The notes under the pieces are model-generated. The model was not told where the DNA came from. It saw only the letters and a list, made by a program, of their open reading frames with translations, and did no database searches. The position numbers were made by a program, and so were the translations under genes. Positions 52,919-63,662 of a stretch of 64,000 bases of DNA are shown piece by piece; within the stretch, counting starts at the first letter, position 1; each line of letters begins with the position of its first letter. Origin of the DNA: Lumbricus rubellus (lineage: Eukaryota; Annelida; Clitellata; Crassiclitellata; Lumbricidae); NCBI GenBank assembly GCA_945859605.1, contig OX243828.1:21961306-22025305 (forward strand), given 5' to 3'.

Positions 52919-53071
52919 ATGGGGCTATCCATGGGGTCCCTAGATAACAGTTCGACCTACGATAAGTTTGATGTGAGGCGATTCGGTCGATCTCTAGCGG
53001 CCGTTCTACACGGACCCATGACGACGGAAGAAGAAGAGGAGGACGATGACGAAGAGGAGGAAGTGGAATAG
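52919..53071 (+). CDS. Possible last exon of an unknown gene
   Basis: MGLSMGSLDNSSTYDKFDVR, then RFGRSLAAVLHGP and an acidic tail EEEEEDDDEEEEVE ending in TAG. Composition is more protein-like than its repeat-rich neighbours. An AG lies at 52,910-52,911 with an open frame between, so it may be a terminal exon. I do not recognise it, and it could be chance. Confidence 0.22.
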   Translation: MGLSMGSLDNSSTYDKFDVRRFGRSLAAVLHGPMTTEEEEEDDDEEEEVE

Positions 53072-53724
53072 CGAGCCTGTGAGGCAAAATTATAGACACA
53101 TGCATCACACAGTTAAATACACAAAACGTGACAAATACACATACAAACGCATGCACACACACTGACACGCACACACACACACACACACACACATAATGCG
53201 AGAGAGGAGATTAGCCAGACTTATTTTCAACCTTTGCTACTGCTGCTGCTGTTGATGAGGATAATTAATAATTATATAATAATGAGGGAATGAATTTCGG
53301 TGACACAAAGAAGAGAAGAAGAATGGACGAAGGTGGGGTATCGACTCCCACTACAACCCCCCCCCCCAAATCGACTCAGCCTTGAACTGGCCAGCGTGGG
53401 CAGGACTGACGAGAGAAATTCGGGGCCTCTAGGCATAGCTTTCGCGGGCCCCTAAACTAGGCCTATCTTATTTAAGGCTGAAAGAGAAATAATGTTTTTT
53501 CGAAACAAATTGAAGTGATAAAGTGCAGGTATGACGACCTACAATTTTGGTAAAAATATGGTTTTATTCTCTTTTTCACATGAAGTAGTTTAAACTGAAG
53601 GGAGTTAATTTCTAAAAAGGCATAAATCGCCAACTTTTCTATACCGATATATAACTACCTAGATTATCCCGAGTTCAAAAAGTCGTCCAGCCCCTGGGCA
53701 TATGTCCCCCCCGTGCCTTTTCGC

Positions 53725-54187
53725 CGGTGTCACGAAATAGAGTATCCCCCCATATTAAAAGTATCCCCAAAATAAGGAAAAGTCGAAAAAGAACACTTCC
53801 GCGTGCTTTCATTTTTGCAAATTAATTTTCATCTACTTTGTTTTGAACAATGACACTAACAGGTATGTTTATTCCTACTAGATAATTTGTTTTGCTTTGT
53901 TTTTATAGCACTTAAAACGTTTAAAACACTTAAAAACACTCGGAGACACTAAATAAATTCGAGTTGCCTTTCTCTTGGCATTGCTTAGGTCACTTGAAAC
54001 AATTAGAGTCACTTTAAATTTTGATTAGAGTATAATTGTTTTAATTGTACACATTTTTCAAAAAATGGGATAGAATGGTTTATCCCCCCGGATAGTCTAG
54101 AACGGTTAATTCCATCCGGGGGATAGATTAATTCATCCCCCCGGATAGCTTTTGGGGGGATAATCCTTTTCGTGTCACCGGCCCTGA
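53725..54187. mobile_element. Inverted-repeat element (MITE-like)
   Basis: GCCGGTGTCACGAAATAGAG at the left and TTTTCGTGTCACCGGCCCTG at the right are imperfect inverses about 460 bp apart, both next to runs of C or G. No clean target duplication is found. Confidence 0.45.
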
Positions 54188-54344
54188 ACAGAGGCGATGA
54201 TAAAAACAATGATGGATGCCTCATTGGCTGCCAGATAATAGTGAAATTGTTCTGACTGCTGTCTATGATGAAGATAACCTGTTATCAACCGTTCATGTCA
54301 TGACTTGTAATCAGAATATGCAGTGAGTCAGTTTGAATTAATAA

Positions 54345-54790
54345 TAAAGACGCACACACACGCACACATCGACCAACACACGCAGAAACACACATACATA
54401 CCCACCCACACACATACCACCACCAACACACAAGATAATAAGATGATAAATAATAATGTATTTGTATACAGGTGCGTGTGTGTGTGTGCGTGTGTGTACA
54501 TGTGCGGTCGCATTAGTGTGTGTGTGTGTGTTCGCATTTGTGTGTGTGTGTGTGTTTGCATTAGTGTGTGTGTGTGTGTGTGTGTGTGTATTAGTGTATT
54601 CGTGTGTGAGCGTGCGATCGCATTAGTGTGTGTGTGAGTTCGCATTAGTGTGTGTGTGCGTGCGTGTGTGTGTGTCCATTTGTGAGTGTGTGCATTGATG
54701 TGTGTGTGTGCGTGTTTCTATGTGTGAGTGTGTGAGTGTGTACGTGCGCGTGTGTATATGTGTGTGCGTGCGTGCGTGTGTGTGTGTGAT
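54345..54790. repeat. (CA)n then (GT)n microsatellites
   Basis: ACAC-rich at 54,350-54,430, and GTGT-rich with GCATTAGT interruptions at 54,475-54,790. Confidence 0.9.
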
Positions 54791-54821
54791 GGGTGATGAC
54801 GCTGCTGCTGCTGCTGCTGAC

Positions 54822-56533
54822 CTGTTTCTCTTGATAGACATCTGTGCATCGATCGGAGGATGAGGATGAGGCCACATTCGTCGTCATCGTCGTCGTCGAC
54901 ACACAACAGGTGTCGTCCACCAGTGGACCACCACCAGACACTGACGACGACGATGTCATCTGCAGCACCAGCAGCATCCCTTCGCTTGGCTGCTGCTGCT
55001 GCAGAGGCATCTGCTCTGTCTCCCCCATCAGCTGGACGTTGTTTTCTTCTGACCCGTGACCTCTCTTCTTCACCGCTGCTGCCACACCACCACCACCACC
55101 AGCCGAAGCAGTAGCAGTCGGGTGTCCTCTCTTTACGTCTGATGACACACTACTAACACCACTTCCACTTCCACCAATAACACCACTTCCACTTCCAATA
55201 ACACCACTTCCACCAACAACAACACCACTTCCACCAATAACAACACCACTTCCACTTCCACCAATAACACTACTACCACCGGCGAGACCTTTCGTGGATG
55301 TCTTGACGATGTCGTTGTTGGCATTCGCCTTGTCTTCGACGCTTCTGCTACCTAGCGGTGACGAAATGTACAGAAGAAAGATGAAGACAGATGTAAGTAC
55401 GTGTAAGTAAGTGAGTAACTACATATAGGCTAAGTAGGTGTCCTTTATTTGCATTTGACAAGCGCACGTGCTTGATGAGGTAACAATGGCAGCCTAGAAA
55501 CTCATTCATTGGCGTCTATCTTATAGGTTGGATTTGGGGAATGAGAATGATCCGCTTCAAAAGTGGTGGGGGGGGGGTAGAAGTATGCTTTCGATATAAA
55601 TTGGGGGGTTTGTTGATATCCGATAACATAGGTCGGAGTGGGAATTGTTAGACGCCACTGAACGCATCAGCAGCGGTATAAACTGGAACATTGATGTCTG
55701 GAAAGGGGCAATTGGGAGGATAATGACAAATGCAGAAAAACGGAAGGATTCCAAAGAGCATCGTTTTCTCTTGCGGATGACCATGGCGCTTTGCTTTAAT
55801 GTTCTCATTATATGCACCGTTAAATTTCTTGTCTGAAAATAAAAGTTTAGTGTAGTTTCATGACGTTTAGCCCATACGCCGCACGGCCGGATGAAAGGAA
55901 AAGCGGACGAACTAAAGAACGGACACAAAAAGACAAAGAGAGGTACAGAGTAACGTGCAGAGAAAAAGAGAGAGAAAGAGACAGACAGACAGACGGACGG
56001 ACGGGCAAACAGACAGAGACAGAGACAGAGAAAGAGACAGAGAAATACAGACAGACAGAAAAAGACATACAAGCACGGACAGACGGATAGAGATAGAAGT
56101 GACAAAGCAAGGGCTGGTGTTAGAGATATACAGAAAGAGACAGACACACAGCAGACAGACAGACAGAAACAGACCGTCACAGACAGACAAAAAGAAACAG
56201 ACAGACAGCAGACAGACAGACAGACAGAAACAGACCGTCACATTGCAGACAGACAGACAGAAACGGACAAACGGATAGAGATAGAAGTGACAAAACAAGG
56301 ACGGATGCACTACAAAAGCGAACAGACGACCCGCGAACTCGAAATTGTATGGAGAATGTGAATTGACCTTGAAGCAATGGACTGCTTGAAGAGTTGACGT
56401 CCTGATGATTCAGGTGATCGTCGCTGATCTTTGGCTTGCGATGATTGAAGGTCTTCGATGATGAGGCACCACCAGCAGCAGCAGCAGCGGAGGCAGAGGA
56501 AGAGGCTGAAGTCTTGCTCTGACCGCAACCCAT
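54822..56533 (-). CDS. Candidate N-myristoylated Ser-rich protein, two exons (incomplete)
   Basis: Exon 1, 56533-56368: ATG then GCGQSKTSASSS, an N-myristoylation consensus (Gly2, Ser6) with a palmitoylatable Cys3. Exon 2, 55351-54822, joins in phase 1 (CTTCAAG/GTCAAT to CACCGCTAG), with 177 codons rich in Gly/Ser/Val and later in Gln and Thr, including SDVKRGHP, MGETEQMPLQQQQP and TDVYQEKQ. The donor CAG/GTCAGC keeps phase 0, so more exons should follow to the left; none was found. Likely an inner-membrane-leaflet adaptor or scaffold. The family is not recognised. The low-complexity composition lowers confidence. Confidence 0.45.
55145..55280. repeat. Imperfect CCA/ACC repeat inside the candidate exon
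   Basis: ACCACTTCCACCAATAACA-type units for about 130 bp, read on the minus strand as Gly-Ser-Gly-Val repeats. Confidence 0.6.
55930..56290. repeat. (GACA)n-rich DNA in the intron of the candidate gene
   Basis: AGACAGAC and AGAGA-type repeats for about 350 bp, with a duplicated piece (GACAAACGGATAGAGATAGA at 56,265 matches 56,080). Confidence 0.85.
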
Positions 56534-57438
56534 TGGGGGGTCAACAGCCCCTTTTGTTTCCCACTCCCTCTCTTTCTCTGTCTCTCTCTTTGCCTCTATT
56601 TGTCTCTCTCTTTGACGCGCTGTATCTAGCTCAGATCGCAACAGTCTCTAAGAATAACAATAGGTCATTTTCAAAGTTCGAACAATAGCTGATGTAATTC
56701 ACGATAGCCTACTAAGAAAGACTAAGGGGTTGAACCCATATATCCCCCCGGCAATTCTCACCCTATCTCTCGCTTCTACTCGAGAGGAGGTGCGGCCCAC
56801 GAGACATAATTATTGCGTGTTGTTACACTTGGACAGGCTGCCCCCCAGTGCCCCCACCCCGCCCAGTTGCCTTGGACAGCAGCAGCAGCAGAACTTGCAA
56901 CAATAACAATGTCAAACGAAATGTCAATTTGATGTTCAATCAATATCCATTAGACTTTATTTGTCAGACGTGACGTCATTCAGTCATCCACCCAGATATC
57001 AAATCAGCTAAAATGAGTCAATGCTCAGCTAGGCTAGTCAAAAACAAGACGATTCCTAAGCCATTATGTTGGTCTGCTATCTACATGTAAGCTTATAGTC
57101 ACTTAGTAGTCTAAGTCATGTACTTAGTCACAGTAGTAACAGTAGTAGTAACAATAATGTAGGCTAAGAGCACTAGCCTAAGTAGTAATAACATTATAAC
57201 AATGATAGAAATAGCGTAATTATTAAAACAAAGAAATAATAATGAAAAATAAATAGGTCTGACTAATCATCCAAGTTCCCGTCGGGTCATAAATATGTAT
57301 ACTCTACCTCGAGGCAAAATAAGTAACTAAATAAACATTAGTTTGCAATTATTATTGACCGATGAGGATGACCGTTAGCCTAACTCCAAAACGACCAACT
57401 AAGCACTTCCTTCGTATTGTTTCTTAGATACTGCGGGA

Positions 57439-57705
57439 CAGGGTCGGATTAAAGCATGTTCAACATGTCCGGACGAACAGGGCCCCACACTTTATGGGCC
57501 CACACAATCATGCGAAGAAAAAATCTAAGAAAAAAATTGGTAGCCTATATTCTGAAAAAATTTCGACCAAACGACTATCAAAAAGGTTATCATCTATTTT
57601 GGCAGGGAAAAAGTCGGTAGGCCTATATTCTAAAGATTTTTCGGCCGAAGACCCCCCCCCCCCCAAATTTCCGAAAAGGACCCCACATTTCTTAATCCGG
57701 CCCTG
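57439..57705. mobile_element. hAT-type MITE with perfect target duplication
   Basis: CAGGGTCGGATTAA at the left, TTAATCCGGCCCTG at the right, CTGCGGGA on both sides (57,431-57,438 and 57,706-57,713). 267 bp, same end family as the element at 43,626. Confidence 0.9.
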
Positions 57706-57764
57706 CTGCGGGATCATTTTACCTCGAGCGAGAATTAAAAACAATAACAATGATTAGGCTATAC

Positions 57765-57914
57765 CAGTATGAGAATTGTGGAAAAATAACTGGGGGGGTT
57801 GGCCTATGATAAACTTGAAATTGGGGTATGAAAAACATACTTTAACATGGGGCTCTAAAAATGACTGGGGGGTTGAACCCCCCCCCCCCAACCCCCCCGG
57901 CAATTCTCACCCTG
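57765..57914. mobile_element. hAT-type MITE, 150 bp
   Basis: CAGTATGAGAATTG at the left, CAATTCTCACCCTG at the right, GGCTATAC on both sides (57,757-57,764 and 57,915-57,922). A related piece, without clean ends, lies at 56,725-56,770. Confidence 0.85.
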
Positions 57915-58037
57915 GGCTATACAATAGGCTGATAATAATAATAGCAGTGGGCCTAATGATGCAGGAGCCAACGCATGCATGCACACCGAACACATCAACC
58001 AGCGGTGTAGAGCGAAATGACAGATTAATCAACTCAC

Positions 58038-58140
58038 CTGTTGTTCTGTGTTCTTCTTCACCACCGCAACAGAAGAACCATAGATGACAGTGATGACGTC
58101 AATGACGTGGTCACATGGCACGTGATGACGTATGAAGGTC
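58038..58140 (-). promoter_or_regulatory. Candidate promoter and 5' exon of the minus-strand gene
   Basis: Within 40 bp: a perfect CRE TGACGTCA (58,094-58,101), TGACGTGG (58,103), CACGTG (58,119-58,124) and TGACGTAT (58,126). On the minus strand a good donor CAACAG/GTGAGT follows at 58,038. It is placed to drive the candidate gene at 56,533; inference. Confidence 0.4.
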
Positions 58141-58516
58141 AAACGACGAAACGAAGGAGACAGGACTTTCGATGGACCATTTAATATAATATCTCCGAAT
58201 CGCCTAATAAAGTCCAGAAACTGCGATCATAGATAGTCTAAACCTCTTGTTTCTCTTTCCTTCTCTGCTTTCTTCTTCCTTTCTGTTTCTGAACCGGCGT
58301 TAAAATCGGCCGATTGCAATTTCCAGCATCGGCACTCCACCTCCTCCCCTTCTCGTTCCTCCTCCTCTTCCTCGTCTTCCGCTTCCTCCTTCTGATCGCC
58401 GGCTCCCTCCCTCCCTTCTTCCTGCTTCTTCCGTCGGCCTAATAGACGACTTCTAGACACACTCGGCTCCGAAACCGGTCAGCCAGGACCCGCATCAGCA
58501 GCAGCAGCAGCAGCAG

Positions 58517-58547
<31 letters not shown>

Positions 58548-58575
58548 AGTACCAGGCGCATCCACTACCGCCAAC

Positions 58576-58931
58576 CAGCCTTGCCACTCCTTGGGTTTTT
58601 TCCAAGATCTTGGGTTTTTCGATCCGAACTTGGGAAATGGATTTTTTTTCGAGAAGAACTTGGGCTTTTTGCTTGAGTTTTTTCTGGAAAAAATCTTGAG
58701 TTTTTTCTGTCTCCGAAAAAACTTGGGCTTTTTGCTTGGGTTTTTTTTCGACTAAGAAAATCGGGACATTGTGGACGTTTTTGATCAATTTTGGCCGGAT
58801 GACTAAAAAAGTCATCAGAATTTTCGGACGGCAAATTGTGTACATTTTCGAAGATTTTGTCAATTTGGGTTTTCTTGGGTTTTTTCAACCCTCCAACTTG
58901 GATTTTTTCATTCTTTAGAGTGGCAACGCTG
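58576..58931. mobile_element. hAT-type MITE with perfect target duplication
   Basis: CAGCCTTGCCACTC at the left, GAGTGGCAACGCTG at the right, CCGCCAAC on both sides (58,568-58,575 and 58,932-58,939). 356 bp, rich in CTTGGGTTTTTT-type internal repeats. Confidence 0.88.
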
Positions 58932-59254
58932 CCGCCAACCACGTGATCCCAAGTCCGCTGGACGATCAACGCGCCTCAGGCACCAACATCATCATCACCA
59001 CCAGCAGCAGCAGCAGCATCAGAAGATGCAGATGCAAGACCCAGGCACCGACGCAACAGATCGATAGCCGGCCAGGTCGATTGCTCTCCCCTCCCCTTCC
59101 TCTTCCATCCTCCTCATCACGGCCTTGCAGCATCAGCAGCAGCATCAGCCCCGTGAGAGTAGGTTCGTGTACGGCTGTAGGCTTAACTAAGATGCTGCGT
59201 CCGAATATATGCGCCGTTATTATGCCGACTCGATCGTATTCACTGTTCACTGTG

Positions 59255-59360
59255 TTCAGCCGGCCGGCCGCATATAGGCATTCCGTACCCGATTTCGTAG
59301 CATTGTCAGCCTTAAGCGTCTTCTCATTGGCCGATCCCATATTATGAATATTCATAACCA
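59255..59360 (+). repeat. Inverted duplicated module, left copy
   Basis: GGCCGCATATAGGCATTCCG, TACCCGATTTCGTAGCATTG, TCATTGGCCG, then TATGAATATTCATAACCAGTGAC. It matches 60,985-61,105 in inverse orientation over about 105 bp with about 85-90% identity by eye. Confidence 0.75.
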
Positions 59361-60984
59361 GTGACATCATTAAGCACGTTCTGTTTACAGACTTTGCGGC
59401 ATGCGTTGGCAATATCAATAATCTTAGGCTGTTTAATAACTCGCAGCCTTTGCATTCATTAGGCCTAGCAGGCTATATGGCAGTTACCTGCTAAGATTTC
59501 TAAAGTGCTTTATTAAATCGATAGCATACACCAAATAGTTTTGCATATAATGGGATAAAGCTGCGTTGCGTTATTTATTATTGGGCGAATATATTTTGTA
59601 ATCAAGCTGCTTTTAGCTCCATGTAGCCTATTGCAGGCTGTCTGTTCAGTTAAGATTCATGCATTCTGTAATCTGAGTTCCTGCAAACTGTTTCAACTGC
59701 ATAATTGTACACTGTAACCGATTGCGGTCTTTCAACCGCATTGTTGAATAGACGAAAATTATTATTATACTGCCACACCAAAAACTTTAAACACCCGATT
59801 TTAGTTTAATAATTGTATTTAAAATGTAAGCAATAATATTGGCAGGTAGGTCAAGCTGTAAAATGTTGGAACTTCGCTATGTCTGAATCGTGACAAGTTG
59901 TCATTAGACTATATAGATTGCGGCCTGTCAACCGTATTGTTGAATGAAGATAATATTATTTATTGATGAGCAATGATAACAGAGTAACATTGATGTGTTA
60001 AGCAAATGCCTTTCTATTATGTAAAGCCATAAGGCTACTTGCATTCATACTAATGCTTTTATTGGTAGGCCTACTTATATAGGCTATTCATAATTCAGCA
60101 GTAACGTTCACTCTTACAGGGCTGTTTTAAGGAATTTTAGAACTGCATAACGCCACAATTCCTTCTTTCCTTTCCCATCCTCCATGGTAAATTACTTCCA
60201 ATCGGAGGACAGTGACTTTTTTGCTAGTTTTTAACTGTGAGCCCTACAGAAGTGTTTCTACAAATCTATTCCTGTCAGGAAGTCAGAACGTGGAATTAGA
60301 AGGTATGTGAACTTGGATGCAAAGGGTTCTGATTCATGATTCAAAATGATCAAATTTGAATAATTCGAATGAAGATAACCGTCACACATCTTAATAAAAC
60401 GTATTAGGCCTAAATGCAATTGCGCATAGACTACATGTACACATAGGTTTAACATTTAGGATGATTTTCTCTAGAACTGAAATTGAGATGAACAATTGTA
60501 CTTAAGCTCGAAAGATTACTGGCTGTCGAACAGTAGGCATGGAAAATGAGACAGTTCATGAAAACTGAATAAACCTAGTGCTCTTAAAGTTACAATTGGG
60601 AATGTGTAAAACACTAATTTCAACTGGTGCGAATTTAGGCAACTGAAGTCTAGTAAAATCCAATGTAATGACTTCTATAGCGCAGTTTTGATTTTTGGTA
60701 TCGCAGGAGGCGGTTGAATCAACGAAGCAGACGCCTGTTCCATCACATAATAGGCCTACAGCTGTTGACCACAGCGTATTATTGAAGCTATGGACGACAT
60801 ATTCGCTGGCACGCACGTAACAACGCGTAACCTTTGCATTTTATTTTTGCTCTGATTGGAAGTCTACCTTCACACTTTCGATTACTTCACTATCTGATGG
60901 AAACTCCTGTTAACTTTAAGCGCACCGCAATCGGCCATTTTTCCCCGCATGTCAACAACAGCAGCATCAACAGCGCACGAGAAG
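59361..60984. other. DNA between the inverted modules
   Basis: About 1.6 kb, AT-rich, with a dispersed-repeat copy (60,116-60,260) and four TAGGCCTA palindromes (59,460; 60,066; 60,405; 60,751). A GCGGTCTTTCAACCGCATTG motif near 59,724 recurs as GCGGCCTGTCAACCGTATTG near 59,921. No gene is seen. Confidence 0.5.
60116..60260 (+). repeat. Interspersed repeat, copy 2 (see 6678)
   Basis: GGGCTGTTTTAAGGAATTTT, CATCCTCCATGGTAAATTAC and GAGGACAGTGAC match 6,678-6,815. Confidence 0.65.
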
Positions 60985-61105
60985 GCACTAAACACGTCAC
61001 TGGTTATGAATATTCATAATCTGGAACCGGCCAATGAAAAAGCGTTATGGCTTGCAATGCTACGAAATCGGGTACGAAATGCCTATATGCGGCCCGGCCA
61101 GCTAT
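60985..61105 (-). repeat. Inverted duplicated module, right copy
   Basis: Inverse of 59,255-59,360, sharing the palindrome ATGAATATTCAT and a reversed CCAAT-box (CCGGCCAATGA). Confidence 0.75.
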
Positions 61106-61190
61106 AGGCTACGCAATGCGCGCTGTTGCTTTCTTCCGTGTTGGCATTTACGATATATACTTACATTATTCTGCAAATGTACGGGGCACA

Positions 61191-61196
61191 CACACG

Positions 61197-61252
<56 letters not shown>
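61191..61252. repeat. (AC)n microsatellite
   Basis: About 60 bp of nearly pure AC. Confidence 0.95.
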
Positions 61253-61256
<4 letters not shown>

Positions 61257-61760
61257 TAAATGTCGGCTACAGCAGCATCATAATGTAGGGCAGAAATTTA
61301 CAACATTCTCTCATATTATGCGCGTCATAGGATATAGACTAGCCTACATGATGAATCGTATCCAGACGAACTGCATATGAATTCCGTTTTCGGGCCATCC
61401 ATATGCTATGTAAATCGCATCTCCTTCCCCCCCCCGTTTTAGCCACTCTATGCGTACGTACAAAAAAGGTTCTCCCCCCCACTCCCTACAAATACTATTT
61501 ACCTAGCCATCTATGAAACATGCATTTCACCGTAGGCTACTATTTATTTTTGTTGAACATCATTTTTCCAGTTACATTTTTTAACTGTTATGGTTTACTG
61601 TTTAGGCTATATCTAGTTTTAATGTTCAAAGTCAAATGGCATCAGACGACTATAGTATATTGGTTTATTATAAACAGGCTAATGTGGACATCATAATTCT
61701 GAGCACCCCCCCCCCACGCAAATGGTCTAAATCCAGTTACCCATACCCTCCGTATGCAGG

Positions 61761-61914
61761 CAAGGCTTAAAGTGTGCCTGGACGGTCACGGACGGCGTCC
61801 AGGCACTTATTTTAAAATCTGAACACCGTCCTGCCACTTATTTGGCCAACACAACAGGGAAAGGAAAGGTAACGAGCGTCCAGGCACTTCTTTTTTCTAC
61901 ACATTTTAAGCACT
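61761..61914. mobile_element. Short inverted-repeat element (MITE-like)
   Basis: CAAGGCTTAAAGTG...GTGCCTGGACG at the left and CGTCCAGGCACTTC...TTTTAAGCACTG at the right are imperfect inverses. No clear target duplication. Confidence 0.45.
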
Positions 61915-62110
61915 GCAGCCTACAGTGTACATAACATTGAGATCTACATGTAGGTGCAGCTGAAACGAAATCAAATAACAACACCCTGCTTACAAATTTG
62001 AATTTTTAATCATTATTTTAATTCTCTTTAAATAACTCCAATTTTTCTCTGGAACATACAGAGAGAGTATCGAAATGTCTGCCAAACAGTCTCCCCCCAC
62101 CCTGCACACA

Positions 62111-62279
62111 TCATGGAGCTTTCTGCTTCTGTTTATCCAACACAGTTTTCTGTGGCGCTGCTGTTCCATGCCAGAGAGCAGCGAGCATGATGGCGTGACA
62201 GACGTGGAGAGCAGCGCTGCTCAGTGACGTCGACGGGTACTGGTTCCACGCCAGCTCAATCACACCCAACACCAACAGC
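62111..62279 (-). CDS. ALG3: ALG3 last exon (dolichyl-P-Man alpha-1,3-mannosyltransferase)
   Basis: Acceptor CCTGTTAG, then [18 protein letters not shown] and [16 protein letters not shown] with a basic tail KQKQKAP and stop. This is the C-terminus of ALG3, with the LIELSWNxYPSTxxSSAALHxCHA block nearly unchanged from human, and an ER-retention-like lysine-rich tail. ALG3 adds the first lumenal mannose, from dolichyl-phosphate mannose, to Man5GlcNAc2-PP-dolichol in the ER membrane during N-glycan assembly. The exon starts with one base finishing an Arg codon, which fits the exon at 63,182. Confidence 0.95.
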
Positions 62280-63181
62280 CTAACAGGAAACAAAAAGCAC
62301 AAATTGTCTGGCTGCATTTATCTACAGAGAACTCCAAGACTCCAGTAAGACCAATTGAACAAAGTCCACTACGCAACCTGCTATCAACTTTTACCTTTAA
62401 TAAAAGCAAATGGCAGCTCCATTACCACAACAGAAGTCTATTCCACTACCATAGAGGTGGCTAACATACGGCCCGTGGGCTCTGTCCGCCCCCTGAGGAC
62501 CTCAGAGCCGCGGGTCCCATGTATTAGTATTGCACCTGGCAATTGCGAACCTTTTATCCGTTTATATGAACCATGGACTAGTACCTGTTGAAAGAAGTTT
62601 GACAATTGCATTGAAAGTATACTTGTTATACTGGAACTCATGTCAACATTACATATCAAACAAGCAAATGGAGCATATAGAACAGTTTAAACCGGGTTGG
62701 GTCCCGATTTCTAGTATGCAGAGCTGCTTTAACTGACAGGCATCAATTGTTTAGAATTAAGCATACAAATTATTCAATTATATAAAGAATGAGAGTATTT
62801 TACCAAACTTTAGGACTTAAAAGTATCCCCTCCCATTGTTTAACATTTTTTAAATTTTTGCACTGCAATGGTAATCATTTAGATCACCTAAGAGGATAAC
62901 AGAGGCGAACCATTACCATGAATAGCAAACAATGTGACTGCTGAATATGCACAAGTACCAATAAAAGCATTAACCCTTTAATGCCGGAGGGTACAGGATT
63001 TCCCATACTATTTACTACCATCTCGGCATTAAAGGGTTAACATAAATGACAATAATGGTATGACAATAATAGTAATGCATTCGATAGTAACATCATATTA
63101 TTGTTACCCTGTAGTATTGACACAATCAATAGCAGCATTAATAGAAACTAATAAAAATAAAACGGTCAAAGATCAACATAC
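62280..63181 (-). other. ALG3 intron
   Basis: About 900 bp of unique AT-rich sequence, plus a 71-bp TTAA-flanked inverted repeat at 62,970. No other gene is seen. Confidence 0.7.
62970..63040. mobile_element. Tiny piggyBac-like MITE
   Basis: TTAACCCTTTAATGCCG and its inverse CGGCATTAAAGGGTTAA bound 71 bp, with TTAA at both edges. It is inside an ALG3 intron. Confidence 0.7.
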
Positions 63182-63293
63182 CTGAACATGACGGGAAGCT
63201 GTGTAGACCACAGGAGATAAGGCAGCGTGTGGTAATACCATACGTAGAACTGGTAATGCAGAGATCGACTGAAACAGATGCCGATGAAGTTGG
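63182..63293 (-). CDS. ALG3: ALG3 penultimate exon
   Basis: Acceptor TTTGCAG, donor TTCAG/GTATGT, 112 bp, phase 1 in and phase 2 out. Encodes [20 protein letters not shown] then HTLPYLLW, the most conserved ALG3 signature. Earlier exons lie beyond the right edge; none could be placed in 63,294-64,000. Confidence 0.95.
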
Positions 63294-63420
63294 CTGCAAA
63301 GAGCGGCATAACCACATCTTACAAATCACGCGGTTAAGAATCATCATCACGTCATCAGCGTTTTGTCTTTAAAAAATCACGAAGAGCAGCAGAAATGAAA
63401 TTTTTTGTCAAATTTGTTAT

Positions 63421-63662
63421 GGCCAGTCAGTCAGTAATTTTAGTCAGTCAGTCAGCTAGCGAGTCAATCAATTTGAATTAGTTACTAGTGTAACCAGCCA
63501 GCCGGTCGGTCAGTTAGTCAGTCAGCTAGAGAGTCAGTCACTTAGTTACTCATAAAAGCAAGCCAGTCACAGTCAGATAGTCAGTCAGATAGTCAGTCGG
63601 TCGGTTGATCAGTCAGTCAGTCATTCAGTGTCAGTCAGTCAGCCAGCCAGCCAGTCAGTCAA
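63421..63662. repeat. (GTCA)n imperfect microsatellite
   Basis: CAGTCAGT-type repeats with GCCA and GATA variants, upstream of the ALG3 exon in its intron. Confidence 0.85.

Noticed and set aside
58227..58460. Glu/Lys-rich minus-strand frame as an exon
   Set aside because: Low complexity and polypurine; an AG is present upstream but nothing else supports it.
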